DNA of 64,000 nt from Aphrophora alni. Lineage: Eukaryota; Arthropoda; Insecta; Hemiptera; Aphrophoridae. A model generated the notes under the pieces. That model was not told the DNA's origin. It did not search any database and saw nothing but the letters and a program-made list of their open reading frames with translations. A program made the position numbers and the translations under genes. Positions 33,958-47,911 of this stretch are shown piece by piece. The stretch is taken from contig OY740777.1 in assembly GCA_963513935.1 (NCBI GenBank), positions 20,431,271 through 20,495,270 on the forward strand. The letters are read 5' to 3'. Within the stretch, counting starts at the first letter, position 1. Each line of letters begins with the position of its first letter.

Positions 33958-35094
33958 TTAACCAACCTTGAATAGAGGTTGAAGTAAAGGAGAAAATGAC
34001 AAAAATTCCGTTTGGTCATTTAAAACTAGATTATCATCATTACACAAATATCTCTTAATTTCTAAAATTTCCAAAACATTTAATTTTCTACTTTTTACGT
34101 TAACATGTAAAATTTCAAAATTAACATTAGAATAAAAATCTGTCAATGCATGATTTTTTAAATGGTTAGAAAAACTAGAATCATTATAACCTAACCGCCA
34201 ACTCCTTTCATGCTCACCTAACCTACACTTAAAACTACGGCCTGTTTGGCCAACATAAGCAGCATTACAAATACTACATGTCAGTTTGTACACACCACTT
34301 TTTTGCATTTTTTCTATATTATCTTTGGAATTTACCAACATCTTTCCTAAATTTTGTTTACAATAATAAGCTGGTTTACAGTGTTTTTTCTTTTCTAAAA
34401 CTTTACCAACTGCATGGCTAACTTTACCAAAATAGTTAATTCTACGCCACTTTTGTGTGGAATTATTAGAATTGACTATTGGGAAAATAAAGGATTTAGC
34501 CTTATTTTTTAATTTTCTTTTTAACATTTTATCAATGAGATTAACCTCATAACCATTATTAATGGCTATTTGTTTAATACATACAAGCTCAGTATAAAAA
34601 TCATCATTAGACATAGAAATATTAATGAGGCGATACAACATACTATGAAAAGCAGCCAATTTATGATTATAAGGATGTTGTGATGTAACATGTATAATGT
34701 TGTCACTAAACGTAGGTTTCCTAAAAATGCTGAAATTATGCCTACCATCAATGATTTTAATTGTAAGATCTAAAAAATTAATTTGATTATTCTGTCCTAC
34801 TTCCATAGTAAATTGTATCGCCGAGTTAATAGAATTTAAATACTTTAAAAAACACTCAAGTTGGCGGTCAGTACCTTCAAATAAACATAAAACATCATCT
34901 ACATATCTATACCAATAATTAATACAATGCTTAAACTGGTTATTACTATCAAAAACTATAGATTCAAAAGTATCCATAAAAATCTCAGCTAACAACGGAG
35001 ATAACGGAGATCCCATTGCTAACCCATCAACTTGTGCAAAAAACTTATTTTGAAATTGAAAATAATTTTGTTTAATACATACTTCAATTATATT
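33958..35094 (-). pseudogene. truncated Penelope-like polyprotein (unit 2)
   Basis: The open frame runs from the GSPLSPL motif (start-like ATG at 35016) to the same stop as the full copy, 352 codons. Frame-open sequence continues upstream to the break at about 35094. It keeps YVDD and the GIY-YIG domain but lacks the N-terminal half of the reverse transcriptase, so it should not work alone. It differs from unit 1 by a few residues (NISMS for NIPMS, EIKRYL for VIKRLL). Confidence 0.85.
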
Positions 35095-35115
35095 GATGGT
35101 TATAATGATTATAAT

Positions 35116-35912
35116 TCATTGATGGTAGGCATAATTTCAGCATTTTTAGGAAACCTACGTTTAGTGACAACATTATACATGTTACATCACAACATCCTTA
35201 TAATCATAAATTGGCTGCTTTTCATAGTATGTTGTATCGCCTCATTAATATTCCTATGTCTAATGATGATTTTTATACTGAGCTTGTATGTATTAAACAA
35301 ATAGCCATTAATAATGGTTATGAGGTTAATCTCATTGATAAAATGTTAAAAAGAAAATTAAAAAATAAGGCTAAATCCTTTATTTTCCCAATAGTCAATT
35401 CTAATAATTCCACACAAAAGTGGCGTAGAATTAACTATTTTGGTAAAGTTAGCCATGCAGTTGGTAAAGTTTTAGAAAAGAAAAAACACTGTAAACCAGC
35501 TTATTATTGTAAACAAAATTTAGGAAAGATGTTGGTAAATTCCAAAGATAATATAGAAAAAATGCAAAAAAGTGGTGTGTACAAACTGACATGTAGTATT
35601 TGTAATGCTGCTTATGTTGGCCAAACAGGCCGTAGTTTTAAGTGTAGGTTAGGTGAGCATGAAAGGAGTTGGCGGTTAGGTTATAATGATTCTAGTTTTT
35701 CTAACCATTTAAAAAATCATGCATTGACAGATTTTTATTCTAATGTTAATTTTGAAATTTTACATGTTAACGTAAAAAGTAGAAAATTAAATGTTTTGGA
35801 AATTTTAGTAATTAAGAGACTTTTGTGTAATGATGATAATCTAGTTTTAAATGACCAAACGGAATTTTTGTCATTTTCTCCTTTACTTCAACCTCTATTC
35901 AAGGTTGGTTAA
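35116..35912 (+). pseudogene. truncated, inverted Penelope-like polyprotein (unit 3)
   Basis: The frame opens within DGRHNFSIFRKPTF, after YVDD, and runs to the normal stop. It includes the end of the reverse transcriptase and the whole GIY-YIG domain. The catalytic YVDD is absent. At the two places where units 1 and 2 differ (NIPMS and VIKRLL) it agrees with unit 1, so it was copied from a unit-1-like template. Confidence 0.85.
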
Positions 35913-36026
35913 TACCTGTGTGAATGACCTGTGGGGTTTTCCCCTGGGTCTTTGTGCTTTGTTTGTTAACGGGATTTTCCTACCTTTTATAATAGTTATG
36001 TTGTGCTTTGTATTTAGTCTTGTAAG

Positions 36027-36066
36027 AGCCTCGTCAATGCCGTAACTGGCGAAACCATGGTCGGCT
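36027..36066 (+). ncRNA. hammerhead-like fold in the Penelope tail (unit 3)
   Basis: The same sequence as 31117-31156, on plus. Unit 3 ends soon after, about 50 bp shorter than the tail of unit 1. Confidence 0.55.
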
Positions 36067-36118
36067 AGACCAAATAAATTATAGAATTTTACAAAAGAAA
36101 TATTGTGTTTTATTTGTT

Positions 36119-36135
36119 AATTCTTGAAGTATTGT
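36119..36135. repeat. target site duplication, right copy
   Basis: The partner of 31008-31024. Confidence 0.8.
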
Positions 36136-39100
36136 CAAGCTTGAATGTTTGACGTATTCTGCAGTAACTCATCTTTTGTCTGTTTCTCACTGTCGCCTTT
36201 TTTGTAAGATTTTGTTTCCATTACTCATCTAAAGAAAATAAAGTACTCCAAATAAAGAATATATAAGAATTATCATTTCATTTTGTGAAATATTTCCTTT
36301 TTTAACCGTGGGAATTAAAACACTTAATTACAGCCAGTCCTTCAGAAAAAAAAAATGTCGTCCTTATTTGACGGTAAATATAAACCGAAAAATAACTTAA
36401 TTGAGTCCATTTCTCACTACATCGATTAACATATTGAAAATGAATTATAAAATTGTATATTTTACTATTCAGTTATGTATACCACAGATGATCGCAATGT
36501 GGTATTACAAACAGTAATATATTGTTATAGATATACTAGTCTCATAGTACTTACTGTTTATAATTCTGTTCATTATACATAGCGGAAAGTAAGGGAAGGG
36601 GTTTGGGAGTTTCAATTCCAATCGAAACTGCCAATCATCGTTTAATGTTGGATTAAGTAGCATTGGCAAATTTAGATGTAGGCAAAAATCAAAATTTGTC
36701 TACCATAGTTTTGATGCAATTAAATTGTATTCAGACTATAACAAAAAGAAGTTCGAATGTTTTTTATGATAATTATTTTTCTGATCATAATCAAACTCAT
36801 TATATCAAAACGCATATTCTAAAACTACAGGCGATTCATTCACTGGTTGGTTCATAGTTTTATTCTGGTGTTGTCACAAAGCAACAATACAATATTATCC
36901 AATTTTGTCACATATTTTTTATAATGTGGTGCTCTTACTGCATCCCAATCCTGGTTTGCCTTGAATACTTCCAATCCCTTTGTTCTTTACTCTACTTCAC
37001 ACTGCCTAAATTGCAGGCGGCAAGGTCACTGATTGCAGGCGGCAAGGTCTAATATTAGATTGGCCCCTTCCAAACGCAGAGGGCATTCGCTGCGGGGAAC
37101 CATAGAATATATTTATGATTATAAATAGTTGAGATATTTATGATTTAAAGATTTTATGGCAATTCTAAACGAACACAGGAGAGTATTGTCTAAGAAGTGT
37201 ATACACACTTTTTGATTTACTTTTCAATTCCATCCCCCAGTATTCTCGTAAAGAGAAGTTTTTATTGATAGAAAATAATAAAATTACATTTTAAAAATAC
37301 AGTTAAGGCGAAAGGCTTACTAATTTGTCAAGAATTTAATTTGATATAAACTTCTAAATGAGATGATAAATACACCACCATTTTATGATGAAATCATCGA
37401 TAAATTTGCAAGATTGAAGAATATATGAATCGACATTATAAAGGCATAAAATAAAACAAGAAATGTACAGTAGCCTACCTCCATTCATTTTTATTACCTT
37501 TTGTATTACGTTTATTTTATTTCACCCAGTTATCTGTAACCTCTTTACCCATCTAGCACAGACTCGCTTATCCATAACCCACAATAATAATTGTTATGTT
37601 TACAATTTCGATAGAACTATAAGGTGTTTCGTTTCTATACAAAAATATGATTACACATAACCGCTCTTGGATAATTTTACGGCACCTTCATTATATGACA
37701 AATTCTTAATGAGATGTATTGATTTACTGAACGTAGGTTAGGTTAGGTTATGTCACGTGAGACTAGGTTAGGTCACCACGAGATAAAACCGAGGTGTAGT
37801 TCGACCTTATATCTCACATTTATTACTCAGAAAGACACTAATGAATGAGGGGATTTAATTAATGAGGTTAGGTATGGTTTTGTCCTTCGCTTCATGTTTT
37901 AATTTACCATTAATTACAAGGTGAAGTCTGATGGTGTCAGAGGCATCATTATCTTTCTACGTTAATTTAAAACTCGCTCTGCGAAATTAAATTGTATGAA
38001 CAAGATTAAATTAACAATAACCCTCCCCCTCCATCACACTACTCAAATACACTGCAACAAAATAACCTCATCTCATATAAAAGTCATCATTATAAGAATA
38101 AATTATATATTTAAAAAAATATATTTTCTAAACTGTGAAGTTACCTTTTTGACATAATACAGTTTAAATACAAAAATAATAACGACAGTTTTTTGTTTTT
38201 TTAACGATAATGTTTGCAATTCATTTATTTATAGAATGAATCATCACATTAGTCACGGTTTGTTATGAATTAACAGCTGACATGTGCTACAATTGTAACA
38301 GAAATCCATCTTGGTTACGATATGTCAGATATGTACGTTTTGACATCAACGTATGCGACGATATTTTAAGGTCATAAGTTGTGACAGATTGGGATGAAAG
38401 TATAGACAGGTGACGTCATTCTATCAAAGTGATATTTTCTGATAGTTAACACTGTAATACCATAGTAATAAATAAACTTTATTATAGAGCAAAGTTAGGG
38501 TCATCTCTTCAACCATATCAAAACAAAGTACATTACGAGAAATAAATTACTTGACAAACAATAAACAATGAAACAATAATAAAAATAAAATAATAAAATA
38601 GTATTCCTATATGACTTTGCATTAAAAAATGTACATATTTATGCGTCTTGTTTGTTTTTTAATGATGAAAAACCTCTTGGTCATCAACACTTTGCAAAAG
38701 TAGAAGAAATGATTATAAAATAAATCACCCTAGCCTTCGACAGTCTAATAGCGCCGAGGTTGGAAGAGAACACAGAATAAATACAACAATAGCATTTAAA
38801 ACATTTACACATTACCTTGAGCCTTAAAAACACGAGCATAGGAAACTACTCAATATGACTGGAGAACTAACACCATTAAGTTTGTATCAAACAGGCACAA
38901 TTTTGGATAGTTTTAATATGTTTACATAAGGAGGTACAAATCCTGCAAGTAGTCCCTGTAAATTAATTATTAAATGTGACAATAGTTCGTTAAGTAATGT
39001 ATTAAATTTAATGTTCCTTACAAGTAATAATGACATTCCTCGTAGAGTGTTAGTGGAATTAACAGTTGAAATTTCTACAAAGATAGCGAGATAATTCAGT

Positions 39101-42070
39101 GATTAGAACAACATGCAATAACAATAAAATATGATTGTATTTTGACTAGGTAGGTTTTAACCACTTGATTGTTGTTTTCTATGTGGATCCTATAAGCTAC
39201 TGCTGTTTTTTTCCCCGGTACTTGGACTGTTTTATAACTACTACAGTAAATTAGTATATGAAATGAAATATGCAATGACTTTGAAATGGGTGATTAACAT
39301 TAAATGTTTTGCTGGTTTGGAGAGTGAAGAGAAGGGAGGAGGGAGGAAAGGGGAAGGTGTGGTTTATTAGACGAATTAAAAAAATACAATTAATAAATTA
39401 TGTTAGCCCGTTCCTGGCTTGCACATCAACAATGAAAATAAATTTAGACAATTTAAAGTTCTAAAATTTTAAAATCTATATTTTGTCTATGTCAGTTAAA
39501 TATTTCTAAAAAGAATGCTGCAAATGTTAAAGAGATTCCTTAACTTTAAACATTGAGGATTTTTTTATAAATATAAAGAGCACATTTTGCTGAGCATCAG
39601 AATTTGTTGAAGTTTTCACAGGTTATTGTTGACCTAATAAACACCATGAGAAATAATACTTTAACTCCTGCTGTAAAAATAAATAGATACTACAGACAAT
39701 AGTAATATACATATATAATAATTGTGAAGTGTTTTAGTAAATGTTTATCTTATTATGACTAACACTGTGATAATGCTATTTATTACGGTTTTTTCCAGGT
39801 CGTTATTAATTATTAATAAAGACATAACGTTGTATTCCAGTATGAATATAATTGTGAATGCATTTTTAGGTACGTTTTATGAAATTATTTCAATTATACA
39901 TTCACAAATATTATTTTTTTAAGTAAACATTTTATTTTACCTTATTTATAAGGTAAAATAAAGGAGAGTTACTTCCTAGTTTAAAATATTTACCATCTTA
40001 ACACTTTGTCCTTTGGGAGGTTCATGACGTAGACTAGTTCCTATGTCGAATCAACTTAATTAGAGCCAAGCTTTAATGAATCCCAGAAGGGGTTATTTTA
40101 TCTTGTGTAATCTGATATCTAAGCAGGAACTAAGATTATTTTAAGTATTTGATTTCAAATTCCATAGTAACAAATACATCTCTTGCAACATCCTTTAAGG
40201 CTAGCTTCTATAATTAACCATTATAAGACCTTTTAATATGTTCACAGATCATATTATCCCCGACTTACTTCCTGGCGTTATGATCTATGATGATTCTGAC
40301 CTCCTAAGAGATTTTCTGGCGTTTCTTGCGATCTATTGCAACTAATCGCCTCCTTTCGCACTGCCCTCATTTTCCAGTTCTGTTCTATATCGTCTAGCAA
40401 TCACACACATTGTCTCCCCCTCAGACATTTTCCCACGGGTTTCCCTCACCAATTGATTTGCTCTTTCATTTAAAATATGTATTGTGGAAAAAGTAATGTG
40501 ATGGGTAAAAAAAACTATCTAAAATTTGTTTGGAGTTTTAATATGGATTGAAGTCTTCCGTGTAGGAAAAATTGGTTTTAGGAAAGATGTTTGCATGATG
40601 CCTACACACAAACACGTGTTCGGTATTTAATCAAATTCGGCAAATGGACGTACTTTTATCACATCTCAGTGTACATTTTTTTACTATTTTCGATAGTTAA
40701 AAATTTGTAAATAGCAGCCATAAGAAGGCCCCGAAAAATACTGTTCCTAAAAATCGGGTATTTGATGTTTATAAATTTTTCGTTTTGCCTCTCTAAATAA
40801 GTATTGGTTGTCATCTCACTGAAAATTCAGATTCTTGAGTGAATGATAAAAAACAAAAATATTGTGATTTTAGATTTATTTTGTGCTTTTTAGAAAGACA
40901 TCGTTTCTCAAAAATCAACTCTACCGATGTCATTAATGTTTTAGTGAATTATGAAGAATCTCCTAACCGTCTGCGAAATCGCAAGAAAAAATGTATTAAG
41001 ATTAAAAAATAAACATTGACTGCAGTAATAAAAAGCTTGATTTGAATGAATAACTGAGCGCCCGTTTATGTAAAGAAGCAAAGCAAGTTTGTGGTGTAAC
41101 ACATGCAGGTACGCTAAGTTACCTACCGCGGGCTTCTAAGGCGCAAAACGTTTGGAGATAAATAGTAGGGAAGAAAACTCTTTCCAAATAACCAAGGCTT
41201 CGAACTTGCTATTAAGGCATCATCTTCATAAGAAGGTGCTAAGCCATTCTACTGTAATGTCCATTTGGTTCGACTCTATGAATATTATTCGGAGTTGTAT
41301 ATAAATTGTCTCTTGGCTCTTTGTTTAACTGAGAATTTTTCAAGCAATGGCTTTCAACTTTGACCTTAACAAGTTTTGTATTTTGCTGTCATTCTGATCA
41401 AATTCACTAACATCATGGACAAGGTTTGCGCTTGTCGACCAGCGAGAAATATAACCCTATCACAACAGTTTTGAATGCATGTGGCGACCTAAACAACGTT
41501 CATAAAATTAGTTTGGCTTCCTACTAGAAGGGAAAATTTTTTCTAAGTATTTCTAAGGGAGAATATATGTATTAATTTCCTATAAACCAGATATCTAACT
41601 TTAATGATGAAAACTGTATTTAACTGTGGTTTGTTATTCACAAACTGTGACTTAATGATTTCACTATAATTGTCTTTACATTATATATATTTTCCAATGT
41701 TAAATATTAGCTTTGTTGCATTTAAAAACAATACTAAAGGAAGCAACTTTTATTTGAACACTTTCTAAAAACATTTTCATTTTGTTCCCTCAGAAAATTT
41801 AAGTCTAAAATAGTTAGGCATAATTTCATGGACGTAACATTTTCAATATTAATAAATACTGTTTACCTTAAACAATTATTTTCATATAGTTGTACAAAAT
41901 ACAATTTATAAATTTATTGAAAAGAAAAATTATTGTTCTACTTTCCGTAAATTTATTATCTACTACTACTTACAAAATTATTTTCATCAAATTAAAACAT
42001 AACATTTTAGTGTACTACTCCTAACCTTGATTTTATCAGAAATTACACAAAATACACATAAAATAATAAT
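36136..42070. other. intergenic DNA without a clear gene
   Basis: I see no gene I can support. A GC-richer patch at about 36900-37090 has ATTGCAGGCGGCAAGGTC-type units twice in tandem. Three TTAGG-type units lie at about 37735-37780. A minus-strand stretch at about 40336-40480 reads as protein-like (for example CVIARRYRTELENEGSAKGG) but has no identified partner exon. The rest is AT-rich. Confidence 0.35.
37735..37780 (+). repeat. short TTAGG-type run
   Basis: TAGGTTAGGTTAGGTTA, then scattered TAGGTTAGG units. TTAGG is the telomere repeat of most insects. A run this short is common inside insect chromosomes and does not show a telomere. Confidence 0.5.
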
Positions 42071-42077
42071 TTAACAT

Positions 42078-42720
42078 GAGGAAAGAAGAAAGAAAGATCA
42101 AATTTTACTGTGGTGTTTTCAATTCGAAAATATTTCTTATAATTTCTGAGTAATTAACTCGAGAAAACAGGCAATTTTCAAACTTTTAAAAATCATAAGG
42201 GTACCTACAGTTTTTTTAGGCGAAAAAGTGAGTTTGTAATTTTTGATTATTTTTATAGCGTAATAGAAGCAGAATTAAATTTGGAGTCGAGGGGTGCTAT
42301 TGAAATTTCAAAATGTTTGTAGAATAAACCCAAACAGGAAATGAATTGGAAATGAGAATAAACCCTGAAAAAATCACTTTGACATCTCAAATGGTTTAAG
42401 AGTTATTGCAATTTATACGTTAATAAAAATACCAGATTTTAACATTTCCCGTTTCGCCACTTGCAATACCTTTTTAAATCGCCGGTAGCTCCTTAACTAT
42501 ACATTGTAATGATATCAAAATTTATATAAGGAAAGACGAAAGTTAAAGTTTTACAGTGGTGTTTTCAATTCGAAAATATCTCTTATATTGTCTGAGTAAT
42601 TAACTCGTGAAAACAGGCAATTTTCAAACTTTGCGAAATGGTAAGGCAAAGTATTTTTAGGTGAAAAAGTGAGTTTTTGATTTTTGATTGTTTTTATTGT
42701 AGCTCCTTAACTATATATTG
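42078..42720. repeat. two direct copies of a ~200-bp repeat, period ~445 bp
   Basis: 42080-42275 and about 42522-42690 share AGGAAAGA(A/C)GAAAG, GTGGTGTTTTCAATTCGAAA, GAGTAATTAACTCG and AAACAGGCAATTTTCAAACT. A shorter piece, TAGCTCCTTAACTATA, recurs at about 42485 and 42700. This is a local duplication or two parts of a repeat of unknown class. Confidence 0.55.
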
Positions 42721-42767
42721 TGGTTTTCTGGACCAGTCATTACTTACTGGATAAGACCACTCGGGGC

Positions 42768-42977
42768 TCACTTAGAGTCAGTTCCTTGTGGCAGTTCCGA
42801 AATACGTAGCTGGAAACCTTTCTTCTTAAATTCTTGGGTTAGATCCCTCACATCCATAAGTTCAAGCAGGTCTCTTATGGTTAACTCTTGTTCTCTTACG
42901 AGCCTGAGGCCAATCAAGTTTTGCGGTCTAGAGGCTTTAAGGTGATGATAACTGCAAAGTTTTTTCCTTTTAATCAA
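42768..42977 (-). CDS. unrecognised coding-like ORF, possibly a terminal exon
   Basis: I do not recognise this. It is a 69-codon minus-strand frame, GC-richer than its surroundings. Its translation has a protein-like, charged, helix-prone middle: ELTIRDLLELMDVRDLTQEF, then KKKGFQLRISEL. Inside it a TTTGCAG at about 42958 could be a splice acceptor, giving a last exon of about 60 codons. An AATAAA-type signal lies about 75 bp after the stop (complement of 42693-42698), in the adjacent repeat. No upstream exon is found. It could equally be a transposon protein fragment. Confidence 0.3.
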   Translation of the reverse strand: MIKRKKLCSYHHLKASRPQNLIGLRLVREQELTIRDLLELMDVRDLTQEFKKKGFQLRISELPQGTDSK

Positions 42978-43934
42978 TCAAACAAAAAAATAATATAATA
43001 GATGGCCTGTATATCAAAAATATATTCTAAAGTTTTGAATTAAATTTACATTTTAGTATCATTATAATAATTTTAAAATGATGAAAAAATATATTGTTAA
43101 AATGTACACAATATCTCCAGCATTCAATGTGTAAACGAATAAAACAAATAATATACAAATTTTAATTTTCATCAGCCGCTTAAAGGTGTCCATCTTCTTC
43201 CCTATAACAGGTATGATAATTCTCTCGACGTAAACGCTCTGTCGAAGGCGCTGTAATATAAATCACATTTATTGCCTTTTTTTGAGGGATTTTTGTAAAT
43301 GAATTTCTTTGCTTTTTTTATTTTTGTCGTAGTAAGAAGAAAGATAATTAACGCCAGGAAAAATTGTTTTCGAGGTATTTCATCGGAGAGAAATTTTATT
43401 GCGACAGAGCAAGATTATTCAATAAACTGTGAAGAATTTCCTCGTACATGTATATGGAAAAAGGCGTCATATTTGTTGAGAAAATCTATTACAACATAAC
43501 ATTTTTTAATGTGGAAAATCGTCTGTTTTACACGAGTGAAATCATCTGTGCCTAAGAGTACTAATATGTGAATCTATAGAGAATGTGTTGACATTATTAT
43601 TATTATTGTAATTACCTCGATAAAAAGTAAAAAGAGCATAACTTAGAACCCCTTGTCCGCTAATACTTTAATAACCTCAGGGTCGGAATAGAGCAAGAAT
43701 TGATGGAGACCTGAAAAGAAAGATAAAAGAGAAGAATGTTAATGTAGAAAGGTTACCTCGGGATTGCCAGACAGAATAAGTAAGCCACTGGTGGGATTTA
43801 ATCTGATTTATTATTATTAGTATGACTTGTTTGTAGTAAGGGCATTGAAACTTTCTAAGTGGTAATTTTTTAAATAGTTTTAAAGGCGTTGATTGTATTA
43901 TTTTTTTGAATTTTTGCACCACGACTAGCAGAGT

Positions 43935-47590
<3,656 letters not shown>

Positions 47591-47592
47591 AC

Positions 47593-47600
47593 TATATAAA
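47593..47600 (+). promoter_or_regulatory. TATA-like box upstream of the lipocalin gene
   Basis: TATATAAA lies about 310 bp before the start codon. It could give a 5' leader of roughly 290 bases. In DNA this AT-rich a chance match is likely, and an upstream non-coding exon is not ruled out. Confidence 0.25.
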
Positions 47601-47911
47601 AATAAATAGTTGGGGGGACAAAACTAAGTAAGGACTTGTTGGGGAAGCTTGTCTTACATTAGAAGATTTTCAAATAACAATAGGGAAATAAAATATTCCT
47701 TTTAGCTATCCTAATACAATTCTTGTACGGTAAGTAACAACCCCTACACTCTGAAATCACTTTATATCAATGTTTTAAACTTTCCAAACCATTAATTCTA
47801 AAACAGCCTCTTTACGGACACAAAACGATGATATTTGTCCTGTTGGAAAACAGTTTGTGACTATTCTTATGACTTTATTTTTCAAGTTAGAATCCTGCTT
47901 CATACGTAACA

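Larger units (their letters stand above)
31025..36118. mobile_element. Penelope-like element composite: full copy, truncated tandem copy, truncated inverted copy
   Basis: Unit 1 runs 31025-33707 on minus and is full length. Unit 2 (33708-35094, minus) is a 5'-truncated tandem copy. Unit 3 (35116-36118, plus) is 5'-truncated and inverted, so units 2 and 3 meet head to head across a filler of about 21 bp (35095-35115) that partly copies nearby bases. One target duplication flanks all three, so they arrived as one insertion. Tandem and partly inverted copies are the usual make-up of Penelope insertions. The units are almost identical, so the event is recent. Confidence 0.9.

Noticed and set aside
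37735..37780. Telomere or subtelomere
   Set aside because: Only three to five TTAGG-type units, with ordinary sequence on both sides.
43190..43254. Short minus-strand exon with TTACAG acceptor
   Set aside because: About 20 codons only, and the sequence after it resembles a mobile-element tail.
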